64,000 bases of DNA, taken from assembly GCF_001510645.1 (NCBI RefSeq), contig NZ_LMVB01000002.1:402068-466067 (forward strand), written 5' to 3'. The notes under the pieces are model-generated. The model was not told the DNA's origin. It was given only the letters and a program-made list of their open reading frames with translations, and made no database searches. A program made the position numbers and the translations under genes. This DNA is from Paenibacillus sp. FJAT-29882 (GTDB lineage Bacteria; Bacillota; Bacilli; Bacillales; DSM-1321). Below, piece after piece: positions 52,920 through 62,752 of the stretch; position 1 is the stretch's first letter; every line of letters starts with the position of its first letter.

Positions 52920-53477
52920 ATGAGCTTATCGACCATTATTAAAGAGAGACGTACAGTAAAACGCTATAAGGATACACCGGTTTCTGTTGACTTGATTCAA
53001 GAGCTGCTAGAGACGGCTGTTTGGGCGCCGAATCACAAGATGACGCAGCCTTGGCGCTTCATCTTTGTTCAAGGAGACAGCCTGATCGCGTTAGCTGAAG
53101 CTGCTCGTGATGCAGCCATGACTAAGGAAAAAGATCCTGCGAAAAAGGAGGCTGCGGGTCAACGTGAGTTTAATAAAGTCAGTACCCCTCCCTCCATTCT
53201 TCTTGCTGTTATGAAGGAAGATCCTAACCCTGTTACTCGTGAAGAAGATTTGGCAGCTATAAATTGCGTCATTCATAATTTCACATTATTGGCATGGGAA
53301 CAAGGACTAGGAACATTTTGGGCGACTTATGCCACGATTTTTGCTACGCAATTCCGGGAAACTGCAGGCGTGCAACCAGGAGAAAAAATCGTTGGTAGTA
53401 TTCATGTCGGTTATCCAGATATGATTCCAAATCCACGTGAGCGCAAATCTATTGAAGAAATTTTCACTGTTTTATAA
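52920..53477 (+). CDS. Nitroreductase family FMN oxidoreductase
   Basis: A 185-residue flavoprotein: the FMN phosphate-binding RRTVKRYKDTPV at about 10-21, APNHKMTQPWRF near 36-47 and the dimer-closing LGTFWATYA near 129. Family members reduce nitroaromatics, quinones or enones with NAD(P)H; the physiological substrate is unknown. GAAGGAG lies ten bases before the ATG. Single gene with a clean terminator. Confidence 0.85.
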   Translation: MSLSTIIKERRTVKRYKDTPVSVDLIQELLETAVWAPNHKMTQPWRFIFVQGDSLIALAEAARDAAMTKEKDPAKKEAAGQREFNKVSTPPSILLAVMKEDPNPVTREEDLAAINCVIHNFTLLAWEQGLGTFWATYATIFATQFRETAGVQPGEKIVGSIHVGYPDMIPNPRERKSIEEIFTVL

Positions 53478-53481
53478 TTTT

Positions 53482-53517
53482 AAAAGGGTAAACGCGAACA
53501 AGCGCTTACCCTTTTTT
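53482..53517 (+). terminator. Terminator of the nitroreductase gene
   Basis: AAAAGGGTAA-N-CGC/GCG-N-TTACCCTTTTTT immediately after the stop codon; usable from both strands. Confidence 0.85.
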
Positions 53518-53533
53518 GAACTTTAAAATACAC

Positions 53534-54514
53534 TTAACGGATTGCCGGGATTTTAATTTTCACCGTAAACTCTTCTTCTTTATATACAAAATCCAGGAAA
53601 CCATGATGTTCCTTTATAACATCATGAATCAATTTGGTTCCGAGCCCTTCATGCTTACCCGTTTTCGTCGTTTTCCCATACGTTTCAAACAATGAATCGA
53701 GAATGGACGTAGGAATCGGTTTACTATGATTCTTGCAAATTAATACATATAACCCACTTCTTTTATACAATTGCAAACTAAGCAAAGCTTCTTTCTTATG
53801 TTCACTTTGCCATTCCTCGCAAGCATCAATACTATTGGATAAAAGATTGCCTATCAGTGTAACGATCTCTTTATCTGACAGCGGCATTGTTGACAACGGC
53901 AAATCCAAATCATAGACGACTGAAATCCCAGCATTCTGTGCGCGTCGATACATTTGATGCAGTATTCCCGCAACCATCCCTTTTTCTCCTTTAATCGACA
54001 GATTTGTTTCTTTATATCCGTCTACTAAATCATCTAAATAAGCCTTTGCCTCTCCATTCTGTTCATTTTCCAGCATAAAGTGAATCGCTGAAACATGTTT
54101 AAGGAAATCATGCCTTTCACCGCGGACAACACGAAACGTTTCATTAAAGTGAGTACGTTCTTCTTCAAATTGCTTTCCCTCTACTAACAATGCCGAAACT
54201 TTCCATGCGCAGTTTTGCCTGACTATTTCAATAGCGACAAATAATAGAAACGGAACAAGATAAATGAACGATGGCTTATTAACTGCATAAATAGATAGCA
54301 ACAAAAGCTGCATAACCAGTAACATTCCATTGAAACTTCTTCCTAAACTCGCTATCTGTATGAATGTTTTTTTAAAGAAGTAATAAATGATTCCTATCAC
54401 TAGTACACATGGTATATAGATAGGTATTCCCCAAGGTAATAGCATCAAAAGCGCATGCAAATGAACAATCCCAAGCACTGCGATAAATCCCCAATACATC
54501 AGAAACGGTTTCAA
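53534..54514 (-). CDS. natK: Sensor histidine kinase NatK-like (GHKL, AgrC type)
   Basis: A 326-residue membrane kinase with three to four N-terminal hydrophobic segments (about 5-100). The phosphoacceptor His135 lies in RGERHDFLKH, an AgrC/citrate-type H-box, and a GHKL ATPase domain shows LIGNLLSNSIDACEEW near 213 (N-box) and GKHEGLGTKLIHDV near 290 (G-box). It is paired with the LytTR regulator 14 bases upstream and faces natAB, the layout of the B. subtilis natKR-natAB locus. The signal is unknown. Confidence 0.82.
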   Translation of the reverse strand: MKPFLMYWGFIAVLGIVHLHALLMLLPWGIPIYIPCVLVIGIIYYFFKKTFIQIASLGRSFNGMLLVMQLLLLSIYAVNKPSFIYLVPFLLFVAIEIVRQNCAWKVSALLVEGKQFEEERTHFNETFRVVRGERHDFLKHVSAIHFMLENEQNGEAKAYLDDLVDGYKETNLSIKGEKGMVAGILHQMYRRAQNAGISVVYDLDLPLSTMPLSDKEIVTLIGNLLSNSIDACEEWQSEHKKEALLSLQLYKRSGLYVLICKNHSKPIPTSILDSLFETYGKTTKTGKHEGLGTKLIHDVIKEHHGFLDFVYKEEEFTVKIKIPAIR

Positions 54515-54528
54515 GTCTTCTCCATCCT

Positions 54529-55227
54529 TTAAAAATAATGATTTTGTAAAAACTCGACTTTTTCCTTTGTAATCATCGCCTGTTCTTCCATTCCTTCAAA
54601 GGTGACGATATAAGAAGTTTTTGCATAGAGCGAGAAGTTTTTCACATAGTGAATATTAATGATGAATGATCGATGAGAGCGAAGGAAATCACGCTCACGC
54701 AATTCACCTTCTAATTCATTAAGAGTTTGATAGGTTTTTATCGGACCTGACTTCGTATGTATCGTTGTCGATCGGCCAGACCTTTCGATAAAAACAATAT
54801 CCTTCTTTTGAATAATATGTATATCGTTTTTTTGCTTTAAGTATAGCCTACCTGTAATCTCAGCCGATTTAGATTTCTCCATCAACCGCTCAATCGATTG
54901 GATTAACCGATCCTTTGAGTAAGGCTTCATGATATAGTCGTGTACATTCAATTCAAAAGCATGCACCGCATATCCACTCGTACCTGTAACGAATATGACC
55001 GAAATGTCTAGCGCATGAGAATGAATGATATCCGCCAGCTCATAGCCAGATAAATTCGGCATTTCAATATCCGCAATCAATAAATCAATCGATTCCTTCT
55101 TGATCTGATCATACGCTTCTTCCGCGGAAACGGTCGAGAACACAACCTCTACGTCTGAAATTCCTTGCACAATAGCAAGTAACTTATCTAAATCGATCAT
55201 TCGATCATCTACAAGACCAACCTTCAT
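54529..55227 (-). CDS. natR: LytTR response regulator NatR-like
   Basis: A 232-residue regulator. Receiver domain 1-120 with acidic pocket Asp7-Asp8, phosphoacceptor Asp53 (IADIEMP) and Lys near 106. A LytTR DNA-binding domain at about 135-230 (IHIIQKKDIVFIERSGRSTTIH; RSHRSFIINIHYVKNF). It is divergent from natAB; by analogy, NatR activates natAB, binding in the 165-base intergenic region. Confidence 0.85.
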   Translation of the reverse strand: MKVGLVDDRMIDLDKLLAIVQGISDVEVVFSTVSAEEAYDQIKKESIDLLIADIEMPNLSGYELADIIHSHALDISVIFVTGTSGYAVHAFELNVHDYIMKPYSKDRLIQSIERLMEKSKSAEITGRLYLKQKNDIHIIQKKDIVFIERSGRSTTIHTKSGPIKTYQTLNELEGELRERDFLRSHRSFIINIHYVKNFSLYAKTSYIVTFEGMEEQAMITKEKVEFLQNHYF

Positions 55228-55392
55228 ACAATCACCCTCATTTGCCTGTTGCTTCTTCTATTTTACCATCTCAACATGGAAAAATGACCTTTTCGCGACA
55301 ATAAATGGTATTTTCACGACATAGTTGCAGATTCCTTCCAGAATTCTTTGTATGATAAGAACAAGAAAACAAACGAGTCAGGAGGAATGAAA

Positions 55393-56145
55393 ATGATTGA
55401 AATTCATGAAGTGACAAAAAAGTTCCAAGATAAAAAAGTATACATTACCGCATTAAAGCATGTTTCTTTTTCTGTAAAAAAAGGCCAGGTGGTTGGTTTA
55501 CTCGGTGAGAACGGTGCTGGAAAAACAACTTTGTTGCGAACGATCGCAACTCTGCTTACGCCAACAGACGGGCAAGTATTGGTAGCGGGATATGACACAT
55601 TGAAACATGCAGATCAAATCAAAAAAAGAATTGGGGTATTGTTCGGTGGGGAGACTGGTCTATACGACCGTCTTACCGCCCGTGAAAACTTAGAGTATTT
55701 CGCCATGTTATACGGATTAAGCAAACATGAAACGAAGGTACGTATCGATGACTTGGCAAAAATGTTCGGGATGAAAGACTATCTAAATAGGAAAGTAGGC
55801 GGTTTTTCCAAAGGGATGCGTCAAAAGGTAGCTATTGCAAGAACACTGATTCATAATCCAGATATTATCCTATTTGACGAACCGACAACTGGTCTCGATA
55901 TTACATCTTCCAATGTCTTTCGCCAGCTCGTCCATCAGCTAAAGCGCGATGGAAAGACGATTATCTTCTCAAGCCACATTATGGAAGAAGTTTCTATGCT
56001 TTGCGACACTGTTGCGATGATGCATAAAGGAGAACTTGTCTATCACGGCGACCTAGAAAATCTTTACAAATCTGAAGGTAGCCGCGATTTAAACTATATT
56101 TTCATGAGCAAACTTGTAAGGGGGAATGGAAACTATGCTTCTTAA
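55393..56145 (+). CDS. natA: ABC transporter ATP-binding protein NatA-like
   Basis: A 250-residue ATPase. Walker A GENGAGKTTLLRT near 38, signature GFSKGMRQKVAIARTL near 138 (FSKGM variant usual in this family), Walker B ILFDEPTTGLD near 163 and a switch His in FSSHIMEE. With NatB it forms an exporter; in B. subtilis, NatAB extrudes sodium. The ATG at 55393 is chosen by spacing from AGGAGG. Stop codon overlaps the natB start region. Confidence 0.87.
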   Translation: MIEIHEVTKKFQDKKVYITALKHVSFSVKKGQVVGLLGENGAGKTTLLRTIATLLTPTDGQVLVAGYDTLKHADQIKKRIGVLFGGETGLYDRLTARENLEYFAMLYGLSKHETKVRIDDLAKMFGMKDYLNRKVGGFSKGMRQKVAIARTLIHNPDIILFDEPTTGLDITSSNVFRQLVHQLKRDGKTIIFSSHIMEEVSMLCDTVAMMHKGELVYHGDLENLYKSEGSRDLNYIFMSKLVRGNGNYAS

Positions 56146-57292
56146 TATCTATCTAAAAGAAATAAAAGACTGCTTCCGAGATCAGAGGACTTTATTGCTG
56201 ACTGTTCTTCTGCCGATTGTCATGATGACTGGTTTAACATTATTTTATGAGAAATTAGTCTCCGATGGTGGCGATGATACGTACAAACTTGCTGTTGATA
56301 CCTCTTTCGGTACAGATGAAGCGAATCTTTTTGAGGCCTATAAGAATATTGAACTTGTTAAGTCTATAAATCCCGAAAAAACCGTACAGGATGGAGACGC
56401 ACAAGCTGCCCTTTTATTATCGCCTGGTTTTATCCACAATATTGAACACGCTAATGAAGCGTCGGTAACACTTATTGGCGATTCTTTCAGCCAAAACTCA
56501 GCTAACCTAATGAACATCGTTACGAATGCTTTATCCAACTATGAAATGTCTGTTATTTCAGATCGTTTGCAAGCCCAAGAAATAGATTCAGCATTAATCG
56601 AGCCATTTACGATTCATCAAAAAGAAATGTCCGAAGAAAACCCTAACATTAATTTAATTGCGATGTTAATTCCAATGATGTTAGCTCTTGCAATTGGTAT
56701 AGGTGCAGGTCCAGCAGCTTCCGATTTATTCGCTGGTGAAAAAGAAAAGAAAACGATGGAAGCTCTATTAATGACACCAGTAAAACGTTCCACCTTGCTT
56801 CTCTCAAAATGGTTAACAATCTCAACCATTGGTGCCATAACTGGAATCATCACGTTAGTCGTTGTAGCATTAGAAATTACCTTTTTAACAGAAAACCTAA
56901 AAAAAGCCGTTTCATTTGGTGACAACGCCTACCTGGTCATCAGTCTAGCTATATTAGTTTCGATCATCTATGCCATGTTCATTGCATCCCTTCTTATGGT
57001 GACGAGCATCATTGGGAAAACTATCAAGGAATCACAAAGCTACAGCACACCAATCCTAATGGTTGCAGTCTTCCCAACTTTATTTACTTCAACTATAGGG
57101 ATTAATGAACTTTCATACCAGCACTTTGTCATTCCAATCCTAAACATATTCAGCCTGCTAAAGGAATTAATCTTTGGCATCATCAACTATGAACATATTA
57201 TGCTTACAATCGGCAGTAACCTAATTTGCATGATTCTCTTCTTCATCATCGGAAGAATCATGTTCATGAAAGATAAATGGGTGATGAATTAA
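56135..57292 (+). CDS. natB: ABC transporter permease NatB-like
   Basis: A 385-residue permease of the ABC-2 type: one N-terminal membrane segment, a large extracytoplasmic loop (about 45-175), then five C-terminal segments with LFAGEKEKKTMEALLMTPVKR near 205, the signature of this family. The ATG at 56135 is ten bases after AAGGGGG; an ATG at 56126 is one base from it and less likely. Followed by a terminator shared with the convergent lnr-like operon. Confidence 0.85.
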   Translation: MLLNIYLKEIKDCFRDQRTLLLTVLLPIVMMTGLTLFYEKLVSDGGDDTYKLAVDTSFGTDEANLFEAYKNIELVKSINPEKTVQDGDAQAALLLSPGFIHNIEHANEASVTLIGDSFSQNSANLMNIVTNALSNYEMSVISDRLQAQEIDSALIEPFTIHQKEMSEENPNINLIAMLIPMMLALAIGIGAGPAASDLFAGEKEKKTMEALLMTPVKRSTLLLSKWLTISTIGAITGIITLVVVALEITFLTENLKKAVSFGDNAYLVISLAILVSIIYAMFIASLLMVTSIIGKTIKESQSYSTPILMVAVFPTLFTSTIGINELSYQHFVIPILNIFSLLKELIFGIINYEHIMLTIGSNLICMILFFIIGRIMFMKDKWVMN

Positions 57293-57295
57293 ATT

Positions 57296-57342
57296 AAAAG
57301 GATGACTCTCGGTAAAAAACTTCCCCTGAGTCATCCTTTTTC
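57296..57342. terminator. Bidirectional terminator between natB and the lnr-like operon
   Basis: AAAAGGATGACTC pairs with GAGTCATCCTTTT around a 19-base loop, with T-runs on both sides. Confidence 0.85.
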
Positions 57343-57349
57343 TTATTTA

Positions 57350-58492
57350 TTAAAATTTAATTTTCCTTATTCCGAGTAGCAAAAAAACACACCCAAATAG
57401 TAATAAAATACCCACATTGTCTAAAATAGCAAAGAAAGTACTCCCATTCGCAATTTCCTCAATTCCTCTCATCGCCCATGTTTGCGGTAAAAACTCAGCC
57501 ATTTTTTGCATAAAAACTGGCTCAATTTCTAGTGGCCAGTATACGCCTGCAATCATACATGTGGAAATTACAAGAAGATTACTAAGCATCGATTGCTGTT
57601 CAATGGTCTTTACTGTTGTGGCAATCAGTAAACCCAGTCCGACAATTGCAAGTATTAGTGCAGATAATAAAATCAGGAGATAGAAAGGATTACCCCAGCT
57701 AACATCAAACAAAAAATGAGTAGTAAGAATTAATACACCAAATTGAATCCAGCCGATTAAGAAGAAAGATAATAAATAGCCAACAGCAATTTCAGTTCTG
57801 CTGGCAGGCATAATCATTAACCTCTGCCAGACACCATTCGTTCGTGCTTCTAGAATCGTTCCGGTCACACTCAGCACACTTATCATCAGAAACATGATGG
57901 AAAATCCTGAAGCACTTCTTGATAAACTGTCTTGTGAATGCTGGTTTATTTCTAGCGTCGTCTTTTTACTAACTGTTGCTTCTTTTGCATCATCCCTTAG
58001 TTTCGTAAACATTGTCTCCCAGTTCTCCCCTGTCAACTTGCTCCATTCTTTAGAAGCCACAGCTTGGATACGCGTTTCCGCAAGTTTGTTAGCAATAAAC
58101 TCAGTTAGCACTTCACTCCCTGTAAATTCAGGTACCCGCTGCAGGGACAATACCGGTATTTTCGCATTCATTTCTTCTTCAAACCCTTTATCAATTGTAA
58201 GTACGACAGGAGTAGTCTTTTCTTTTAATTGCGATAATGCAACAGTTTTTGATTCCTGTTCTACTTGAAATAAGCGTTGATCTTCTACCATTGCAGTGAC
58301 AAACGAAGAAGACAACATCGATTGGTCTTGATCAACCACTAGTACCCTTTGAACCGGTTCCTCATCAGTTGTGAGCAAATGACCAAACAGCAATGTAAAC
58401 ACTAATGGCATAGCAAACATGACCAGATAATTACGTCGGTTGGAAAACACCATTTTTATCTCCCACATACAAAGCGCCCATATCTTCTTCAT
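57350..58492 (-). CDS. lnrN: ABC-2 permease, LnrN-like
   Basis: A 380-residue permease: an N-terminal membrane segment (about 17-37), a long outer loop, and five C-terminal segments with LEARTNGVWQRLMIMPASRTEI near 215 (ABC-2 signature). Last gene of a five-gene set whose order (kinase, regulator, ATPase, two permeases) equals B. subtilis lnrJKLMN, which gives resistance to linearmycin-type polyenes. It overlaps the preceding permease by four bases. Confidence 0.8.
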   Translation of the reverse strand: MKKIWALCMWEIKMVFSNRRNYLVMFAMPLVFTLLFGHLLTTDEEPVQRVLVVDQDQSMLSSSFVTAMVEDQRLFQVEQESKTVALSQLKEKTTPVVLTIDKGFEEEMNAKIPVLSLQRVPEFTGSEVLTEFIANKLAETRIQAVASKEWSKLTGENWETMFTKLRDDAKEATVSKKTTLEINQHSQDSLSRSASGFSIMFLMISVLSVTGTILEARTNGVWQRLMIMPASRTEIAVGYLLSFFLIGWIQFGVLILTTHFLFDVSWGNPFYLLILLSALILAIVGLGLLIATTVKTIEQQSMLSNLLVISTCMIAGVYWPLEIEPVFMQKMAEFLPQTWAMRGIEEIANGSTFFAILDNVGILLLFGCVFLLLGIRKIKF

Positions 58493-59685
58493 TTGGCACC
58501 ACCTTTAAATCCTGATTCCAACCTTAGGATTGCAATCAGTAAAGAAATAATTCCAATCGACAATAAGACCATAATAGGCGTGAGTAGTTCCGCCCAAGAT
58601 ACACCGCTCATACTATCTAACCAGCCGGTCAGTGCCCAGCGATTAGGTGTGAACTTAGATAAACTCTTTAAGGCATCAGGAAATTGTGATAACGGCAGCA
58701 TGGAACCCCCTATTAATGCGAAAATTTGTACCCCCACTCCACTAATTAGATCTAATGTTTTCAATTTGGTAATAAACGCAGCTAGAATCATAGATATTCC
58801 AGCAACGGCTACTCCGTATGCAAGACCCGTCGCAATGACCTGCCATGCATGATTTCCCCAATCCACTTGAAATACGATCAAAGTTGCCAAATAGAAAAGC
58901 AGAAATTGTATCGATGCGAAAAGAAACGTGCCATAAAATTTACCAAGAATAATTGATGTATTGCTGATAGGTGCACTTCTAAGCCTTGCTAGCGTATTAC
59001 TTTCCCTTTCTTTCGTAATGGACTTCGCTCCTATTGTCACATTAAATAATAAAAACATCGCCGCCATTGCCGCTGTATAATATTGCATGGCAGAAACGGA
59101 CTTCTCACCAATAGATGTCTCTTTAAACATGACTTCTTGATTACTAGCCGATTGAATGGTTTCGATTATATGTTCCATAGAAGCAGCTTGGTTTGTTTCT
59201 CGTAAATGAGCAACAACCGTATTGGTCGTATTTGAAATGACTTGGCTCCTTTTAATAAATGAATCAATAATAGAAGTAATGACAGAGGCTTTGAGCTGTT
59301 TTTTGGGATCTGTCAGCAGTTCTGCTCCTTGAAGCCTTCCTTCTCCTAACTGAATACTCCAATTACTCGGTATCATGACAGCAACGTCAATTTCTCCTGA
59401 TTTCAACATTGTCTCAAGATTCTCTCTTGTCATTGCTGTTTTCAATTTTACAAAGGACGTTTTCTTTAATACTTCATTTTTCAATGACTCACTTAATGGA
59501 TCCGATTCATTACTGATCAATCCAACAATTGTTTCTGGGAATTCAGTATCTTCACCAAAAACATTCTTAAGTGCCGATCCTAAAATCGCTGTTAATAGCA
59601 ATGGCATGATTAGCATCATAATGATTCCACGGCGGTCTTTAATCCGAATCAAAAAATCATTCCAAGCGATAAGTAAACTCTTCAT
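58489..59685 (-). CDS. lnrM: ABC-2 permease, LnrM-like
   Basis: A 398-residue ABC-2 permease. One N-terminal membrane segment (about 20-40), an outer domain to about 210, then five to six C-terminal segments with SITKERESNTLARLRSAPIS near 227. It overlaps LnrN by four bases and starts ten bases after the ATPase gene. A heteromeric pair with LnrN is implied. Confidence 0.8.
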   Translation of the reverse strand: MKSLLIAWNDFLIRIKDRRGIIMMLIMPLLLTAILGSALKNVFGEDTEFPETIVGLISNESDPLSESLKNEVLKKTSFVKLKTAMTRENLETMLKSGEIDVAVMIPSNWSIQLGEGRLQGAELLTDPKKQLKASVITSIIDSFIKRSQVISNTTNTVVAHLRETNQAASMEHIIETIQSASNQEVMFKETSIGEKSVSAMQYYTAAMAAMFLLFNVTIGAKSITKERESNTLARLRSAPISNTSIILGKFYGTFLFASIQFLLFYLATLIVFQVDWGNHAWQVIATGLAYGVAVAGISMILAAFITKLKTLDLISGVGVQIFALIGGSMLPLSQFPDALKSLSKFTPNRWALTGWLDSMSGVSWAELLTPIMVLLSIGIISLLIAILRLESGFKGGAK

Positions 59686-59695
59686 TCTATCCCTC

Positions 59696-60631
59696 CTAAT
59701 CTCGTAATGAGCGTCCGGTTAATTGTAAAAACAGACTCTCTAAATTAGGTTCTTTTCGATTAAAGGAGAGAATTTGAATATTCGCTTGAACCAATTTGGC
59801 AATCACATCACTCGTTGTATTCATTCCTGGCGCTACCAACAATTGTAATGTATGATTCTCATGATCTACTTGAACACTCTCTACTTTTGATATATTTTTC
59901 AATTCAGTTACTACCGCTTCGGTGATCGAACTAACATGCAAATCCAGTAGTGTCCCACTTGAAAGGCGATTAATTAATTCAGTTTTCGAGCCAACTGCAA
60001 TCATTCTTCCATGATCGATAATCCCAATTCGATTACATAAGAAATCGACTTCTTCCATGTAATGACTCGTATAAATGACCGTCATGCCATTCTGGTTTAA
60101 TTGTTGCACCGTTTCTAGAATATGATTGCGCGATTGTGGATCAATGCCGACTGTCGGTTCATCCATAATTAATAATTCGGGTGCATTCATAAGAGCGGCA
60201 CCAATATTAATTCTTCTTTTCATTCCACCAGAAAACGTTTCAATTTTCTGTTTCGCTTTTTCCTCTAGTCCGACTGTTTCCAGAACCTCTGCTGCCTTTT
60301 TTCTAGCAGCCGATCGGTTCAACCCATACATTCTTCCCCAGAATACTAAATTGGAAAATGCCGACATCGTCGGATACAATGCGATTTCTTGAGGAACAAT
60401 GCCGATTTTCTTCTTAACAGCCATGGGATCCTGCTTCACCGATCTGCCCCCTACTAGGATTTCTCCTGTATCATACGGAAACAATCCACATATGAGTGAA
60501 ATCGTCGTGGATTTACCCGCACCATTAGGACCTAAGAGCCCAAATGCCTCCCCTTTCTTTACTGAAAAAGAAACATCACACACTACTTCATTTTTATGAA
60601 ACGACTTACTTATCTGATTAACCTGCAACAT
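59696..60631 (-). CDS. lnrL: ABC transporter ATPase, LnrL-like
   Basis: A 311-residue ATPase. Walker A GPNGAGKSTTISL near 34-46, signature FSGGMKRRINIGAAL near 134, Walker B LLIMDEPTVGIDPQ near 155, switch YTSHYMEE near 187; a C-terminal extension of 90 residues is typical of drug-exporter ATPases. It drives the two permeases that follow. A terminator separates it from the regulator gene, so it probably has its own promoter in the 143-base gap. Confidence 0.87.
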   Translation of the reverse strand: MLQVNQISKSFHKNEVVCDVSFSVKKGEAFGLLGPNGAGKSTTISLICGLFPYDTGEILVGGRSVKQDPMAVKKKIGIVPQEIALYPTMSAFSNLVFWGRMYGLNRSAARKKAAEVLETVGLEEKAKQKIETFSGGMKRRINIGAALMNAPELLIMDEPTVGIDPQSRNHILETVQQLNQNGMTVIYTSHYMEEVDFLCNRIGIIDHGRMIAVGSKTELINRLSSGTLLDLHVSSITEAVVTELKNISKVESVQVDHENHTLQLLVAPGMNTTSDVIAKLVQANIQILSFNRKEPNLESLFLQLTGRSLRD

Positions 60632-60712
60632 TTGCTTCCCTCCCTCTTCCTATTTTCATCATATGAGAGGTGGCGAGACTTTCCATCTAGCTTCCGATAG
60701 AAATTGAAGCAT

Positions 60713-60742
60713 AAAAAAAAGACCTTCACTATGCTGAAAGTC
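60713..60742 (-). terminator. Terminator between lnrK-like and lnrL-like genes
   Basis: GACTTTCA-N6-TGAAGGTC on the minus strand, followed by eight T. It splits the two-component genes from the transporter genes. Confidence 0.7.
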
Positions 60743-60774
60743 ATGAATGCTTGGGTCAAGATAGTGCTCAGAAC

Positions 60775-61443
60775 TTAAGGAAAAGTAACTACCCCATATC
60801 GAACAGCAAAAATCGCCGCTTGTGTTCGATCGCGGAGCTCTAACTTATTAATAATGTTCGATACATGGTTTTTTACTGTGCCTTCGGTAATAAACAGGGT
60901 ATTAGCAATTTCTTTATTGTTGTACCCATAGCCTAAATATTTCAACACGTCCACTTCACGGCTTGTTAATTCATGAAAAGTAGCGGGAACCTCCACTTCA
61001 TTCGACGCAGAATCGAGATACTTAATTCTCTTCATTTCTTTCACCATTTGACCAGTTGCTTCTGGGGGAAGGACAATTCCTCCTGACTGGACCGTCAACA
61101 TCGCCTGGACAATTGTGTCAGTCGACATATCTTTCAATAAATACCCACTCGCTCCTTCTTCTAGTGCTGAAAAGATTAATTCACTATCATTAAATGTCGT
61201 CAGCATCAAGACCTTCATCTCCGGAAAATGAGATTTGATTAGCTTTGTTCCATCAACCCCATTTACACCTGGCATCCGGATATCCATTAAGATCATGTCC
61301 AGTTGTTTTCGTTTGGCGCATTCGTATGCTTCTTGTCCGTCAGTTGCCGTTCCAACAACATCAACCTCTGAACGCAAACTTAAGAGTGCAGCCAACCCTT
61401 CTCGTATAAGCGGTTGATCATCTACAATCAAAACCTTTATCAT
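60775..61443 (-). CDS. lnrK: NarL/LuxR-type response regulator, LnrK-like
   Basis: A 222-residue regulator. The receiver domain has Asp8-Asp9, phosphoacceptor Asp54 (ILMDIRMPG) and Lys near 104. The LuxR-type helix-turn-helix is at about 155-215 (LTSREVDVLKYLGYGYNNKEIANTL). The start at 61443 follows GGAGGAG and overlaps the kinase stop codon (ATGA). It should activate the transporter genes downstream in response to the paired kinase. Confidence 0.87.
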   Translation of the reverse strand: MIKVLIVDDQPLIREGLAALLSLRSEVDVVGTATDGQEAYECAKRKQLDMILMDIRMPGVNGVDGTKLIKSHFPEMKVLMLTTFNDSELIFSALEEGASGYLLKDMSTDTIVQAMLTVQSGGIVLPPEATGQMVKEMKRIKYLDSASNEVEVPATFHELTSREVDVLKYLGYGYNNKEIANTLFITEGTVKNHVSNIINKLELRDRTQAAIFAVRYGVVTFP

Positions 61444-62642
61444 ACGTCTCCTCCAATGATCCATTGCTTTTTTGTAAGCGCAAATTCAATATACGTGTAA
61501 AATCCCTTTCCCTCGATACTCTCAAATCGCAGTGTCCCATCATGTTCCTTCATCCGTTCTTTCATATTTCTTAGCCCGAACCCTGGTTTGATTTCATTTA
61601 TGCCTATTCCGTTATCTGTAATGTTCAATGTAATTTTCTCTGGGAAGCAGCCAAGATGTATCGTGCTCATTGTTGCTGCACCATGTCTTTTCGCATTCGT
61701 TAGCGTTTCCTGAATGACTCTACTTATCGTAAGCTGTAATGACGTGGGGATGATAGCTGGATCCCCTTCTAATTCTAGAATGGATTGCATATCAGTAGAA
61801 TGATGAAAGTCTTCAAGCATGATACGGACTGATTGAATAAAAGATATCGATTCAGTCGTATCATTTTCAAGTGTTTTTACCGAAAAACGAATCTCTTCTA
61901 AAGCACTCCGAACCAAGTTATCACAAACTCCTACTATTTCTTTTGATTTCTTTTCATCACGATTCATAAGTTCTTTTGCCAGCTCTAATTGGACAAGTAA
62001 GGCAGTCATTTTATGCCCCACCGTATCATGAATCTCTCGTGCAATCCTATTTCGCTCACGAATTAATGTTAATTGCTCAAGTTGCTGTGAATATTGAGTC
62101 AACTGTTGGTGAGCTTGGGATAGTTCTGTATGGGACTCATTTAATTGTTTATACTGTTTGCGGACTGTTTCGCTTGCAGCAAACAGCCTGTGAATTAAAT
62201 TCCCAACAACCGCTCCAAATACGACAAAGGAAAAATTGGCTACATTTTCAAAGAAAAGAATTTGACTGGTGTGAATATACGCGAAAAATAACGCAAAGCT
62301 CCATAATAGGAAGAAGACAAAAACATGGACTCCCAGTATTTTTTTTCTTGCTTCTACAATAAATAATGTAATAGCTGTAACGCCAACAAGTATTAAATAT
62401 AGAGTCGTTCCTGGAAAAACAAAGGCAAACAGAAAACTTAGTACCCCGTCAACATTAATAGCTGCAAGGCGCCACTTTCCTGGGTCAAAATAAAATTGAC
62501 ACACATGATTGGCAATAAATACTAGAGCAGCGATTCCGATAAAGATTTGTACACCACTATTATTTGAGGGAGTACTCGTAAAATAAATTAAACTGATTAA
62601 TAGAAACATGACAATTCTGAGATTCGTTAACCAAATTCCCAT
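61440..62642 (-). CDS. lnrJ: NarL-type sensor histidine kinase, LnrJ-like
   Basis: A 400-residue kinase: five to six membrane segments in residues 8-150 with short loops and no large sensor domain, then a coiled coil, a HisKA_3 dimerisation helix with His205 in AREIHDTVGHK, and an ATPase domain with TLTNAKRHGAATM near 295 and GFGLRNMKERM near 360. Sensing within the membrane fits LnrJ, which detects polyenes. Coupled translationally to the regulator. Confidence 0.85.
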   Translation of the reverse strand: MGIWLTNLRIVMFLLISLIYFTSTPSNNSGVQIFIGIAALVFIANHVCQFYFDPGKWRLAAINVDGVLSFLFAFVFPGTTLYLILVGVTAITLFIVEARKKILGVHVFVFFLLWSFALFFAYIHTSQILFFENVANFSFVVFGAVVGNLIHRLFAASETVRKQYKQLNESHTELSQAHQQLTQYSQQLEQLTLIRERNRIAREIHDTVGHKMTALLVQLELAKELMNRDEKKSKEIVGVCDNLVRSALEEIRFSVKTLENDTTESISFIQSVRIMLEDFHHSTDMQSILELEGDPAIIPTSLQLTISRVIQETLTNAKRHGAATMSTIHLGCFPEKITLNITDNGIGINEIKPGFGLRNMKERMKEHDGTLRFESIEGKGFYTYIEFALTKKQWIIGGDV

Positions 62643-62710
62643 ACTTTCTCCCCACTTCCAAAATTTACTTTTTTCATGACAAGAAAATCATATCATGAAA
62701 AGGGGTTTCA

Positions 62711-62745
62711 AAAATAAAAAGGCAAACACATCAACTGTGTCTGCC
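62711..62745 (-). terminator. Terminator of the aspartokinase gene
   Basis: GGCAGACAC/GTGTTTGCC stem on the minus strand followed by TTTTTATTTT, eight bases after the stop codon. Confidence 0.8.
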
Positions 62746-62752
62746 CGTCTTG

